A DNA stretch of 64,000 bases from Telmatospirillum sp. J64-1 (GCF_006980715.1 NZ_SBHN01000024.1:1-64000); one strand, 5' to 3'; shown: positions 8,439 to 17,203, counted from the first letter of the stretch. The notes: a model not told the origin generated them from the letters alone. Numbers and translations: made by a program.

Positions 8439-9101
8439 CTAAATCTCTCCGAGCTTTCGGAGAATTGCGTGTTTCACGTTTTCGATATGACGCTCCATGG
8501 CCTTGCGGGCCTTGGTCTCGTCGTGGTCGGCGATGGCGTCCAGGATGGTGAGATGCTCCTGTGCGCCGGGATCGCGCCGTTCCGGCAATTGGCGGGTGTT
8601 GAAGATGCGGGTCTTCAGGCGCAGGTTCTGGACCATCTGCATCAGCATGGCGTTGCCGGTCGCCGCCGCGATGCTGTTGTGGAAGTCGTCGTCCACCCGC
8701 CAATGGTTCTCGCTTTCCGGCTCCGCTTCCCGCTGCAGTTCCTGCAGGGAACGGCGGAGACGGTCGATGGTCGCCGCATTCATCCGGCTCGCGGCCAGGC
8801 GGGCGCCTTCGCCTTCGAGCACGCGCCGGATATGCAGCACCTCGATGATCTCGCGGACCGGGATGTCGCGGACCTGGAGCAGGCGGCCATGGGCACGTTC
8901 GACGATGCCGTCGCTTTCCAGCTTGTTCAGGGCCTCGCGGACGGGAGTCCGGCTCATATCCATCAGGTCGGCCAGGCGGCGTTCCTGCAATTGCGCGCCG
9001 GCGGGCAGTTCGCCGCTGATGACCATGGCCAGCAGGCGTTCGAAGGCGATGCTGGCGAGGCGGCGATCGGCGAGGCCGTCGGTCGAAAGAGCTTCAATCA
9101 T
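8439..9101 (-). CDS. FCD-type GntR transcriptional regulator
   Basis: 220 residues from the ATG at 9101. An upstream in-frame start at 9188 would overlap the preceding gene and add non-conserved sequence. The winged helix occupies about 10-75 (LQERRLADLMDMSRTPVREALNKLE is spread over the recognition helix) and a helical FCD ligand domain about 85-215, with the metal-binding Asp/His pattern typical of carboxylate sensors. It lies inside the oxoproline operon, so it is probably the local repressor. A candidate operator GGTATACC sits over the -10 of the TRAP promoter at 15355-15364. The ligand may be pyroglutamate or an aldolase substrate (inferred). Confidence 0.88.
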   Translation of the reverse strand: MIEALSTDGLADRRLASIAFERLLAMVISGELPAGAQLQERRLADLMDMSRTPVREALNKLESDGIVERAHGRLLQVRDIPVREIIEVLHIRRVLEGEGARLAASRMNAATIDRLRRSLQELQREAEPESENHWRVDDDFHNSIAAATGNAMLMQMVQNLRLKTRIFNTRQLPERRDPGAQEHLTILDAIADHDETKARKAMERHIENVKHAILRKLGEI

Positions 9102-9109
9102 GGCAGTTC

Positions 9110-10567
9110 CTATCCTTGCGCCTGAGCCGCAGGAGAGCGGCGCAGGAAGCGGCCCGCGCGGGCGGGCCCGACGGAGGTGTCTTGCCATGCGATCTGGCCG
9201 TTGACCATCACCAGATGAATACCCGCCGCCGGTTGTTGCGGCTCGTCATAGCTCGCCCTGTCCTTGACGGTGGCGGGATCGAAGACGGTGATGTCGGCGA
9301 AATAGCCTTCGCGGATCAGCCCGCGCTCGGGCAGACCGAAATTCGCCGCCGCCAGGCCGGTCATGCGGCGCACCGCCTCTTCGGTCGTCAGCACCTTCTC
9401 CTCGCGGGCGTAATGGCCCAGAACGCGGGGAAAGCTGCCCCACAGCCGCGGATGGGGATGCCGGTCATGGGGCAGGCCGTCCGAGCCGATCATGGTATGG
9501 GGGAAGGCGAGGATGCGCTTGATGTCTTCCTCGTCCATCATGAAGTAGATGGCCCCGCCGGGCAGCAGCCGCCGCGCCGCTTCCTCCCCGGAACAGCCCC
9601 AGTCGCGGGCGATGTCGGCGATATCGCGTCCGGCTTGGTCGGGATGGGGTTCCGACCAGGATAGCCGGACGCGCATCGAGCCGTCGCAGCGTTCCGGCAG
9701 CAGCACCGTCGAGGCGGCGGCGTAAGGATAGAGGTCGAGCATGACCTCCTGCTCGTCCATGGCCTGCGAGATGCGGGCCAGGGTCGTCTTCGACAGGCCC
9801 CAATTCTCGGCGCCGTTGATCTTGTGGTGGGAGATGACGACCGGCACGTTGGCGGCGCGGCCGATGGTCAGGGTTTCCTCCACCGAATCCACCACGCCCG
9901 AGGCCTCGTCGCGCATATGGGTGGCATACAGCCCGCCATGCCTGGCGACCACCTGGGCGAGCGCGATCACTTCCTCGGTCGGGGCCTGGCGGGCGCCCGC
10001 ATAGAACAGGCCGGTGCTCATGCCGCTGGCGCCGTCGCGCAGGGCCTCGTCCAGGCGTGCCGACATGGCCTCGATTTCCGCCTCGGTGGCGGGGCGGTGG
10101 CAGAAATCCATCACCGAGGCGCGCAAGGTGGTGTGGCCGACCAGGGCGACGACATTGACCGCCGGGCGGGCCTCCTCCACCGCCGCGACGTAATCGCGGA
10201 AGCGGTGGAAGCGGAAGACGCCGGCTTCGCCCAGGATGCCGAGCGGCGCGACGAGATCGGTATCCTCGGCGCGGAAGGGGGCGAGGCTGGCGCCGCAATT
10301 GCCCACCACCACCGTGGTGATGCCCTGGCTGACCTTGGCGGGCATGGCGGGATCGATCAGCACCGCGCGGTCGTCATGGGTATGCACGTCGATGAAGCCG
10401 GGGGCGATGGCCAATCCGTCCAGGTCGATGACGCGGCGGGCCTCGATGCCTCGGCCGTCGCCGACATGGACGATGCGGTCGTCCCTGATGCCCAGGCAGG
10501 CGGCATAGGCGGGGGAGCCGGTGCCGTCGACGATGAAGCCGCCCGTCAGAAGAAGGTCGCAAGGCAT
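9110..10567 (-). CDS. N-acyl-D-amino-acid deacylase (D-aminoacylase family amidohydrolase)
   Basis: 485 residues from the ATG at 10567. The longer GTG start at 10630 would run into pxpC and lacks homology-like sequence. Motifs in order are the N-terminal beta-sandwich LLLTGGFIVDGTG, the metal-site HxH in FIDVHTHDD, the Cys ligand in VVGNCG, HTTLR, the helix YATHMRDEASGVVDSV and the His pair VVISHHK, then GSDGLPHD near 375. These fit D-aminoacylase, which hydrolyses N-acyl-D-amino acids (for example N-acyl-D-Glu) to the D-amino acid and an acid. It lies 13 bp after pxpC. Acting beside oxoprolinase, it could feed D-glutamate-related compounds into the pathway (inferred). Confidence 0.9.
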   Translation of the reverse strand: MPCDLLLTGGFIVDGTGSPAYAACLGIRDDRIVHVGDGRGIEARRVIDLDGLAIAPGFIDVHTHDDRAVLIDPAMPAKVSQGITTVVVGNCGASLAPFRAEDTDLVAPLGILGEAGVFRFHRFRDYVAAVEEARPAVNVVALVGHTTLRASVMDFCHRPATEAEIEAMSARLDEALRDGASGMSTGLFYAGARQAPTEEVIALAQVVARHGGLYATHMRDEASGVVDSVEETLTIGRAANVPVVISHHKINGAENWGLSKTTLARISQAMDEQEVMLDLYPYAAASTVLLPERCDGSMRVRLSWSEPHPDQAGRDIADIARDWGCSGEEAARRLLPGGAIYFMMDEEDIKRILAFPHTMIGSDGLPHDRHPHPRLWGSFPRVLGHYAREEKVLTTEEAVRRMTGLAAANFGLPERGLIREGYFADITVFDPATVKDRASYDEPQQPAAGIHLVMVNGQIAWQDTSVGPARAGRFLRRSPAAQAQG

Positions 10568-10580
10568 GGAGGAAGGGGTA

Positions 10581-11615
10581 TCAGACAACGGAAGGCTCCC
10601 AGGTCTCGTCCAAGGTGGAGACGGCACCACTGATCAGATTGACGGAGAGCAAGAACGAACTGTCGCGGCTGTCGCCCACCGGGGCGATGGCGGCGATGGC
10701 CTGTTCGAGACTTGCGCGATATTCCCGCAGCGCCCGATGCGCCTTGGGGATGGTGACGGCGGCGAAGCGGAAGGATGTCCCCGGCTGCAACTGCGCCAGC
10801 CGGCCCAGATCGGCGCCGATGACGGTGGCGATCTTGGGATAGCCGCCGGTGGTCTGGCGGTCGGCCAGCAGGGCGATGGGCTGGCCGTTGCCGGGAACCT
10901 GGATGCTGCCGATGGCGATGCCGTCGGAAACGATGTCGAAGCCGCCTTTATGCTCCATCACCGGGCCGTCCAGGCGGCTGCCCATGCGGTCGCTCTTGCC
11001 CGAGACGGTGAAGCTTTCGCCCAGGAAGGCCTGGAGGCTGGCGGCGGTGAAGTAATCGTCCTGCGGCCCCAGGATGACGCGGATCGGCCCTTCGTCCCGG
11101 CGGCGGGCCGCCTCGGGCAGGGCGAGGTTGGGGCGCTGCGGCAGGCCGGATTCGCGCAGCGGCAGTGCGGTATTGGCGCCCAGCGGGGCGGGGATGGGGC
11201 CGATTCCGTAGCGGACATGGGTCGAGCGGCTGCCCATCAGCGGCGGCAGGTCGAAGCCGCCCGCCACGGCGAGATAGCCGTAGACGGCATCGGGTGCGCC
11301 ACCGATCTCGACCACCGATCCCGGCTCCAGGTCGAGGGAGCGCCAGGCGGAGAGCTTCCGGCCGTCCACGGAGATGGCGAAGTCGCCTCCCGTCACGGCG
11401 ATGCGGGCTCCCTCGTCGCAGCGGAAGCGGCCGCCGGTGAAGGCGAATTCCAGGCAGGCCTCGCTTTGGTCGTTCTCCACCAGGGCGTTGGCGAGGCGCA
11501 GGGCGGCCTCGTCCATGGCGCCCGATTCCGGCACGCCGAGGGCGAGGAAGCCGCGCCGTCCCAGGTCCTGGACGGTGACGCAGGGGCCGGACTGAAGGAT
11601 TGTGAGCGTGCTCAT
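10581..11615 (-). CDS. pxpC: 5-oxoprolinase subunit PxpC (biotin-dependent carboxyltransferase/KipA family)
   Basis: 344 residues with the AHS2/KipA fold: TILQSGPCVTVQDLGRRG at the N-terminus, GVPESGAMDEAALRLANALV, and GDFAISVDG. The C-terminal part has GNGQPIALLADRQTTGGYPKIATV. PxpABC together carry out ATP-dependent opening of 5-oxo-L-proline to L-glutamate in the cytoplasm. The gene overlaps pxpB by 4 bp, the usual arrangement. Alternative names for the family are urea-amidolyase-related protein and KipA, but pxpB and pxpA in the same locus favour oxoprolinase. Confidence 0.93.
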   Translation of the reverse strand: MSTLTILQSGPCVTVQDLGRRGFLALGVPESGAMDEAALRLANALVENDQSEACLEFAFTGGRFRCDEGARIAVTGGDFAISVDGRKLSAWRSLDLEPGSVVEIGGAPDAVYGYLAVAGGFDLPPLMGSRSTHVRYGIGPIPAPLGANTALPLRESGLPQRPNLALPEAARRRDEGPIRVILGPQDDYFTAASLQAFLGESFTVSGKSDRMGSRLDGPVMEHKGGFDIVSDGIAIGSIQVPGNGQPIALLADRQTTGGYPKIATVIGADLGRLAQLQPGTSFRFAAVTIPKAHRALREYRASLEQAIAAIAPVGDSRDSSFLLSVNLISGAVSTLDETWEPSVV

Positions 11616-12367
11616 GCCGCCTCCTCCGATTCGGCCACGTCCTCGCCCTTTTCCGCCAGGGCCGACAGGCGGTCGAATTCCGCCGGGGAGATGGCGTGGA
11701 AGGAGACGAAATCGCCGGCGGCGAACAGCACGGGATGGTTCCGGCGCGGATCGAAGGCGCGCACGGGCGTGCGCCCCAGCAGGTTCCAGCCGCTGGGCGT
11801 GGGGATCGAGGCCACGGCGGCCTGCTTGCCGCCGATGGAGATCGAGCCTGCCGGCGTCATCATGCGCGGCGACTGGCGGCGCGGCGTGTGCAGGCTTTCG
11901 GGCAGACCGCCCAGATAGGTGAAGCCGGGGGCGAAGCCGATCATGAAGACCCGGAAGGACGCCCCGCTATGCAGGGCGATGACCTCGTCGGTGGTGAGGC
12001 CGTGCTGGCGCGCCACGTCTTCCAGGTCCTCGCCATGCTTCCCGCCATAGGCCACCGGCACATGCCAGCGGCGCGCCGCCTTGCCTTGCGCTTCGGTCGC
12101 CGCGGCCAGGGGGGCGATAGCGGCGACGAGCGCTTCGCGCTCCACCGCCAGCGGGTCGTAGCGCAGCAGCAGCGAACGATAGGTGGGCAGCACCTCCTGC
12201 ACGCCCGCCAGCCGGGCCGCGCTCACCGCCCGGGCCAGCGCGACCACCTTCAGGTTGATCTCTTCCGACACGTCCTGGCCGAACTCGCAGACCAGATGGC
12301 CGTCTCCGGCATCCAGGAAGCGGGGGGTGGAGGGGTGGTCCGTCTGTGTTCCCATGTCCTGCGTCAT
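11612..12367 (-). CDS. pxpB: 5-oxoprolinase subunit PxpB (KipI/AHS1 family)
   Basis: 251 residues, the normal size for KipI/AHS1 proteins. Recognisable blocks are an N-terminal FLDAGDGHLVCEFG and the centre VPVAYGGKHGEDLEDVARQHGLT. These are followed by FMIGFAPGFTYLGGLPESL and the C-terminal SPRMMTPAGSISIGGKQ, GWNLLGRTP and PVLFAAGDFVSF. PxpB pairs with PxpC, and both are needed with PxpA for oxoprolinase activity. The start ATG at 12367 overlaps the stop of the upstream dctM-type gene by 4 bp, tying enzyme and transporter expression together. Confidence 0.93.
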   Translation of the reverse strand: MTQDMGTQTDHPSTPRFLDAGDGHLVCEFGQDVSEEINLKVVALARAVSAARLAGVQEVLPTYRSLLLRYDPLAVEREALVAAIAPLAAATEAQGKAARRWHVPVAYGGKHGEDLEDVARQHGLTTDEVIALHSGASFRVFMIGFAPGFTYLGGLPESLHTPRRQSPRMMTPAGSISIGGKQAAVASIPTPSGWNLLGRTPVRAFDPRRNHPVLFAAGDFVSFHAISPAEFDRLSALAEKGEDVAESEEAA

Positions 12368-13656
12368 CCCATGCTGTTCGGCAAAAAGGTAACGATTCCA
12401 GGGAAAACAGCCAGGAAGAGTGTGAAGAACACCATGATCAGGAAGAAGGGGAAGGTAGCCCAGGCGATCTCACCGATCTTCATGCCGGTCAGCGACTGGA
12501 TGACCACCAGGTTGAACCCCACCGGCGGCGTGATCTGGGCCAGTTCGATGACCAGGATCATGAAGACGCCGAACCAGATCGGGTCGAAGCCGGCGGCGAC
12601 CACCAGGGGCAGGGTGACGGGCAGGGTCATGACCATGATCGACAGCCCTTCCAGCACGCAGCCCAGCACCACGTAGAAGGCCAGCAGCAGCACGATCAGG
12701 GCCAGCGGCGACAGCTCGAACTGGGTCAGCCATTCCACCGCCATGCGGGGAATGCCCAGGAAGCCCAGGGCCACCGACAGGAAGACGGCACCGGCGATGA
12801 TCAGGCTGATCATGCTGATGGTGCAGGCCGCGCCGATCAGGGCGTCGAGCAGGCCGCGCAGGGTCATGGTCCGCTGCAGCAGGGCAATGGCGAGCGATCC
12901 GGCGACGCCGACGGCGGCGGCTTCGCTGGGGCTGGCGATGCCGGCATACATGGAACCGACGACGGCGAGGATCAGCGACAGCACCGGCAGCAGGTCGACC
13001 AGGGCGCGCAGGCGCTGGCTCCAGGGCATGGCGGGTTCGGCGGCGGGCACCGTGGCCGGACGCAGCATCGAGGCCACGGCGATATAGATCATGTAGAGCG
13101 CGGCGCAGAGCAGGCCGGGAATGATGCCCGCGATGAACAGCTTGATGATCGAGGTCTGGGACAGTACGCCATAGATGATCAGCATGGTGCTGGGCGGGAT
13201 CAGGAAGCCCAGTGTTCCCGCCCCGGCCAGCGAGCCGATGACGAGGTTGCGGTCATAGCCGCGCTTCAGCAATTCGCTGGCGGTGATGCGGCCGACCGTG
13301 GCGGTGGTGGCGGCCGACGAGCCCGAAACGGCGGCGAACAGGGTACAGCCCAGGACATTGGCATGGATCAGGCGGCCGGGCAGGCGGGTGGTCCAGGGGG
13401 CGAGGCCGCTGAACAGCATTTCCGACATGCGGGTGCGGAACAGGATTTCCGCCATCAGGATGAACAGGGGCAGGGCGATCAGTTCGGCCCCCGTCGTCGA
13501 ATTGTAGACGACCTGTCCCAGCAGGCGTTCGACCGGCATGCTGCGGAACATCATCAGCAGCGAGGACCCGACTCCGAGCAGGGCCATCGCCACCCAGACA
13601 CCCGTGCCCAGGAAGAGTGCAAGCAGCCCGATAAGTGCGACGACAGGAATGGCCAT
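12364..13656 (-). CDS. TRAP transporter large permease (DctM family), oxoproline cluster
   Basis: 430 residues, very hydrophobic with about 12 membrane helices. DctM hallmarks include PLFILMAEILFRTRMSEMLF, ANVLGCTLFAAVSGSSAATTATVGRI and GSLAGAGTLGFLIPPSTMLI. A further one is ITPPVGFNLVVIQSLTG near the end. It is the ion-coupled channel subunit of a periplasmic-binding-protein-dependent secondary transporter. The gene lies 34 bp after the small permease gene and overlaps pxpB by 4 bp. Its linkage to pxpBC suggests uptake of pyroglutamate or an N-acyl/D-amino-acid relative. TRAP binding proteins for pyroglutamate are known in Bordetella. Confidence 0.93.
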   Translation of the reverse strand: MAIPVVALIGLLALFLGTGVWVAMALLGVGSSLLMMFRSMPVERLLGQVVYNSTTGAELIALPLFILMAEILFRTRMSEMLFSGLAPWTTRLPGRLIHANVLGCTLFAAVSGSSAATTATVGRITASELLKRGYDRNLVIGSLAGAGTLGFLIPPSTMLIIYGVLSQTSIIKLFIAGIIPGLLCAALYMIYIAVASMLRPATVPAAEPAMPWSQRLRALVDLLPVLSLILAVVGSMYAGIASPSEAAAVGVAGSLAIALLQRTMTLRGLLDALIGAACTISMISLIIAGAVFLSVALGFLGIPRMAVEWLTQFELSPLALIVLLLAFYVVLGCVLEGLSIMVMTLPVTLPLVVAAGFDPIWFGVFMILVIELAQITPPVGFNLVVIQSLTGMKIGEIAWATFPFFLIMVFFTLFLAVFPGIVTFLPNSMG

Positions 13657-13690
13657 GACTGTTGTTCCGTCCTATGACGCCAGGGGCGCT

Positions 13691-14266
13691 CTAATCTTTG
13701 TCGAGGACCGAGGCTCTCGCGAGGTCCGCGGGATAGCCGCACAGGATGCGGGCGATGCGGGCGAAGAGCTGGATTTCGAAAATGACGATGCCGGCCAGCA
13801 TGACGGTCTGGGGAATGACCAGGGGCGTCAGCATGGGCGTCGAGGCCACCGTGCCGTTGCGCCAGGATTGCAGGGTCATGGTGGCGAAGGCATAGAGCAG
13901 CAGGCCGACGATGGCCGCCGAGACCAGGGTGGCGAAGATGTCCAGGCCGTCGCGGGCGCGCGGCGACAGGTGGTCGAGCAGCAGGGTGATGCGGACATGC
14001 GCGCCGCGCTCCAGCGCCGGTCCGGCGGCGAGGAAGGTCACGGCTCCGGCCAGGTAACCGGCATATTCCCAGGTGAACTGGACGCTGAAGCCGAAGAAGC
14101 TGCGGGTGACCACTTCGAAGGACACGAGCAGGAAGATCAGCGCCAGGGCCAGCGCGGCCAGATAGACGCTCATCGTCGAGACGGCCCGGATCCAGCGGAG
14201 GGGGAGAGGGAGGCTCCTGCGAGCCTCCCGTCCATGGACCGGTTGGGGGGCGAGATCCATCGCCAT
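13691..14266 (-). CDS. TRAP transporter small permease (DctQ family), oxoproline cluster
   Basis: 191 residues with four predicted membrane helices, at about 30-55, 65-85, 105-130 and 145-170. It carries the DctQ pattern with a central helix pair around FTWEYAGYLAGAVTFLAAGPALERGAHVRI, where the conserved Ala-His-Val-Arg-Ile follows helix two. It forms the membrane complex with DctM. The gene starts one base after the stop of the binding-protein gene. Confidence 0.87.
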   Translation of the reverse strand: MAMDLAPQPVHGREARRSLPLPLRWIRAVSTMSVYLAALALALIFLLVSFEVVTRSFFGFSVQFTWEYAGYLAGAVTFLAAGPALERGAHVRITLLLDHLSPRARDGLDIFATLVSAAIVGLLLYAFATMTLQSWRNGTVASTPMLTPLVIPQTVMLAGIVIFEIQLFARIARILCGYPADLARASVLDKD

Positions 14267-14267
14267 C

Positions 14268-15269
14268 TCAGCGCCCGGTTTCCTTCAGGTAGTCGGCGAT
14301 GATCTGTCCCGACGAGCCGCCGACCCGGTTGATGAAGTCCTGCCAGATGGGCTTGCCGGCGGCTTCGAGTTCTTCCGCGAAGCTGCTGCCGACTTCGGTG
14401 ACGGTCATGCCGTTGCTGGCCAGCGTGGCGGTGTTGTCGGCATCCACCTTGGCGGCGGCTGCCCAGAATTCCGGCTGCAGGCGGGCGGCGACCTCTTCGA
14501 TGGCGGCGCGGTCGGCCTCGGAAAGCTTGTTCCAGCTATCCATGTTGATGGTCATGACGTCGGAGGCCTGCTGCCAGTTGAAGCGGCTGAAATGGCTGAG
14601 CAGGTCCCAGAAGCTGCCGTCCACGCCCGAGGAGCTGGAGGTGGTGACGCCCTTCAGCGCGCCCGAGGCCAGGGCGGGCATGACCTCGCCCCAGGGCAGC
14701 TGCACCGGAGAAGCGCCCAGCGCCGAGAAGAAGCGGCTGCCGTTCTGGTCGATGGTGCGGATCACCACGCCTTTCAGGTCGGCGGCGGATTCGACGGGCT
14801 TGCCGGTAAAGACGCCCTGGCCCGGCCACGGCACGGCGAACAGGAATTTCTGGTTGAATTGCGCGGCGATGCGTTCGTATTCCGGCCAGATATGCTTGTG
14901 CAGGATCGCCGCGTCTTCCTGGTTGCGGGTCAGGAAGGGCAGGGACTCGATGCCCAGGAACGGAGCATCTCCGACCTGCTGGGTGATCAGCATCTGGGCC
15001 ATGGGCACCAGGCCGTCCCGCACCGAGCGCATCAGTTCCGGGCCCTTCAGCCCCAGTTCCCCGCCGGCATGGATGCGCAGGGCCACGTTGCCGTTGGTGG
15101 CCTTCTCGACTTCCTCGGCGAAACGATGGGCGTTGGTAACGTGGTAATTGCCTTCCGGCCAGACCATCGCGACATCCAGAACGGTCTTGGCCTCGGCTTC
15201 GCTGTGGAAAGCGCCGAAAGAGGCTATGGCGGCAACACCGCAAAAGGTGGCCCGGGCGATGAATTTCAT
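14268..15269 (-). CDS. TRAP transporter substrate-binding protein (DctP family), oxoproline cluster
   Basis: 333 residues from the ATG at 15269. An upstream in-frame start at 15371 would place the signal peptide internally. The signal peptide is about 27 residues, ending FHSEAEA. The mature protein has the DctP pattern: GGELGLKGPELMRSVRDGLV, VESAADLKGVVIRTIDQ, containing the Arg that usually salt-bridges a substrate carboxylate, and WGEVMPALASGALKGV. Periplasmic. It is the first gene of the minus-strand operon, which fits the need for excess binding protein. The substrate is inferred from context as 5-oxoproline or a related carboxylate. Confidence 0.9.
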   Translation of the reverse strand: MKFIARATFCGVAAIASFGAFHSEAEAKTVLDVAMVWPEGNYHVTNAHRFAEEVEKATNGNVALRIHAGGELGLKGPELMRSVRDGLVPMAQMLITQQVGDAPFLGIESLPFLTRNQEDAAILHKHIWPEYERIAAQFNQKFLFAVPWPGQGVFTGKPVESAADLKGVVIRTIDQNGSRFFSALGASPVQLPWGEVMPALASGALKGVTTSSSSGVDGSFWDLLSHFSRFNWQQASDVMTINMDSWNKLSEADRAAIEEVAARLQPEFWAAAAKVDADNTATLASNGMTVTEVGSSFAEELEAAGKPIWQDFINRVGGSSGQIIADYLKETGR

Positions 15270-15354
15270 AATCACGCGCAGTCTCCTGCCTAGGGTCGTT
15301 GAGGGCAGTTTGAGTTCCGAAGGCGGCGTCGCCACATACCGTTCAGCGCACCGT

Positions 15355-15364
15355 CGGTATACCA
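15355..15364. promoter_or_regulatory. Candidate GntR (FCD) operator CGGTATACCA
   Basis: Contains the perfect 8-bp palindrome GGTATACC (15356-15363), a core seen in many FCD-GntR operators. It overlaps the candidate -10 box of the minus-strand TRAP/pxpBC operon and lies 120 bp upstream of divergent pxpA. The likely ligand is the GntR protein encoded at 8439-9101, within the same operon. Confidence 0.5.
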
Positions 15365-15384
15365 ATGACATTCCAGCGGCGCAA
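15356..15384 (-). promoter_or_regulatory. Candidate sigma-70 promoter of the TRAP-pxpBC operon
   Basis: On the minus strand TTGCGC (15384-15379) is separated by 17 nt from TATACC (15361-15356). It lies 87 bp upstream of the binding-protein ATG. The -10 is embedded in the GGTATACC palindrome, the expected arrangement for repression. Confidence 0.45.
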
Positions 15385-15483
15385 GGTCAACAAACAATGA
15401 CCATTCCCGGGGCATTTTTTTATGTGCTTGTTTATTGAGCAGGATGGCGCTTAAAGTGGCGTTACCGAACCAATGGGGAAACC

Positions 15484-16263
15484 ATGCGTACGATCGATTT
15501 GAACTGTGACTGCGGCGAAAGCTACGGGGCCTACACCATGGGCAACGACGAGGAGATGCTGAAAATCGTCTCCTCGGCGAATATCGCATGCGGATTCCAT
15601 GCCGGAGATCCGCTGGTGCTGCACCGCACGCTCAGCCTGGCGAAGGAAAACGGGGTCGGGGTGGGGGCGCATCCCTCCTTCCTCGACCAATGGGGCTTCG
15701 GGCGGCGCCGGATCGAGGTCGACAATCTGCGGGAGCTGGAGCAGATCCTGGTCTATCAGATCGCCGCCGTCCAAGGCGTGGCGCAGACCCTTGGCCTGAA
15801 GGTGCGCCATGTGAAGCCGCATGGCTCGCTGGGCAACATGGCGGCGGAGGATTACGACCTCGCCCTGGCCATCGGCCGGGCGATCAAGGCCGTGGACCCG
15901 ACGATGCTCTACCTTACCTCGCCGGGCAACCAGACCCAGCGCGCGGCCGAGGACCTGGGACTGCCCATCGGCATGGAGATCTTCGCCGACCGCGCCTATG
16001 ACGAGGCGGGCAACCTGATGTCCCGCCGCCGCGAGGGGGCGATCATCCACGATGCCGATTATGCCGCCGAGCGCATCCTGCGCATCCTGGAGGAAGAGGC
16101 GATCACCACCGTCGACGGCAAGAAGATCCCGGTGAAGGCCGATACCATCTGCGTCCACGGCGACAATCCCAATGCCGTGGCGATGGCCCGCAAGCTGCGC
16201 GACCGCTTGGTCGAAGCGGGCTACGAGATCCGTCCCATGTGGAAGACCAAGGCGGAAGCCTGA
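15484..16263 (+). CDS. pxpA: 5-oxoprolinase subunit PxpA (LamB/YcsF family)
   Basis: 259 residues, full family length. The N-terminal signature IDLNCDCGESYGAY and the block SSANIACGFHAGDP carry the conserved acidic and His residues of YcsF proteins. These are followed by GVGVGAHPSF, VRHVKPHGSLGNM and a C-terminal ICVHGDNPNAV. PxpA is the third subunit of the ATP-dependent 5-oxoprolinase that makes glutamate. Unusually, it is not next to pxpBC but divergent across the 214-bp regulatory region. It is followed 91 bp later by an RpiR regulator on the same strand. Confidence 0.95.
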   Translation: MRTIDLNCDCGESYGAYTMGNDEEMLKIVSSANIACGFHAGDPLVLHRTLSLAKENGVGVGAHPSFLDQWGFGRRRIEVDNLRELEQILVYQIAAVQGVAQTLGLKVRHVKPHGSLGNMAAEDYDLALAIGRAIKAVDPTMLYLTSPGNQTQRAAEDLGLPIGMEIFADRAYDEAGNLMSRRREGAIIHDADYAAERILRILEEEAITTVDGKKIPVKADTICVHGDNPNAVAMARKLRDRLVEAGYEIRPMWKTKAEA

Positions 16264-16334
16264 TTCCGCCGGGTGGAGGGCTTCAGGACGGGGGAGGGTG
16301 GATTGCCGGTTCGGTGTTTCCTGTCCATACTCCG

Positions 16335-16349
16335 TGAAATTCCAGTTTC
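16335..16349. promoter_or_regulatory. Candidate RpiR operator, copy 1 (TGAAATTCCAGTTTC)
   Basis: Lies just upstream of the RpiR-family start codon. It matches the 17327-17341 site at 14 of 15 positions, which suggests autoregulation. Confidence 0.4.
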
Positions 16350-16354
16350 CGGGT

Positions 16355-17203
16355 ATGGCCATGGCACCTGCTGAACGATCCTTTCTCTCCCGCGTCCGCA
16401 ACGCCTTGCCGGACCTGCATCCGGCGGAAAGGCGGCTGGGCGAGTTCCTCTGCGATTTCCCGGGGGAATTGGCAAGCTACTCGGCCCAGGAACTCGCCAA
16501 GCTCGCCAATGTGTCCAAGGCCACGGTGTCGCGCTTCGTGCGGCGTCTCGGCTATGAATCCTATGAAGAGGCGCGGCGGCATGCGCGGGCCGAGGGGCAG
16601 ACGGGATCGCGGCTCTTTCTCGCCCTGCCCTCCGGCGATGGCGCGGAGGCGTCGCTGGCCGCCAATATCGAACAGGGCAAGGCCAATCTCGACCGCACCT
16701 TCGCCACCATCTCCCAGGTGGAAATCGATGCCGTCGCGCGGGCCATGCTGGCGGCGCGCAAGGTCTGGGTGCTGGGCTTCCGCGCCAGCCATCCCTTCGC
16801 GACCTACCTGCAATGGCAACTGACGCAAGTTATTGAAAATATTGTCGCGATTCCCTCCGGGGGGGAAACGCTGGGCGAGCATCTGGTGAGCATCCGCCCG
16901 GAGGATTGCGTCATCGTCTTCGGACTGCGGCGGCGTGTGGCGCGGATGGAGCCGATCCTCAAGGTCATCGGCCGGTCGGGCGCCAAATTCCTGTATGTCA
17001 CCGACGAGGGGCTGGACCCTTATCGGGAAGCCGACTGGCATTTCCGCTGCCAGACCCTGGCCCCCGGCCCCCTGTTCAATCACGTTGCCGTCATGGCGGT
17101 GTGCCATCTGCTGGCGACCCGCGCCATAGAGATTGCCGGAGCCGAAGGGCGGGGGCGTTTGCGCGGTATCGAGATGCTCAACGACATGCTGGACGAACTG
17201 TAA
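16355..17203 (+). CDS. MurR/RpiR-family transcriptional regulator
   Basis: 282 residues from ATG 16355 (a second Met two codons on is equally possible). An N-terminal RpiR helix-turn-helix domain occupies about 1-77, with the family pattern LHPAERRLGEFLCDFPGEL and LAKLANVSKATVSRFVRRLGY. A SIS sugar-phosphate-type domain covers about 115-265 (VWVLGFRASHPFA, PEDCVIVFGLRRR). Extending the frame upstream would add sequence overlapping pxpA and has no support. It sits between pxpA and the second TRAP operon. The shared TGAAATTYCAGTTTC sequence before its own start and before the TRAP operon suggests control of both. Confidence 0.88.
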   Translation: MAMAPAERSFLSRVRNALPDLHPAERRLGEFLCDFPGELASYSAQELAKLANVSKATVSRFVRRLGYESYEEARRHARAEGQTGSRLFLALPSGDGAEASLAANIEQGKANLDRTFATISQVEIDAVARAMLAARKVWVLGFRASHPFATYLQWQLTQVIENIVAIPSGGETLGEHLVSIRPEDCVIVFGLRRRVARMEPILKVIGRSGAKFLYVTDEGLDPYREADWHFRCQTLAPGPLFNHVAVMAVCHLLATRAIEIAGAEGRGRLRGIEMLNDMLDEL

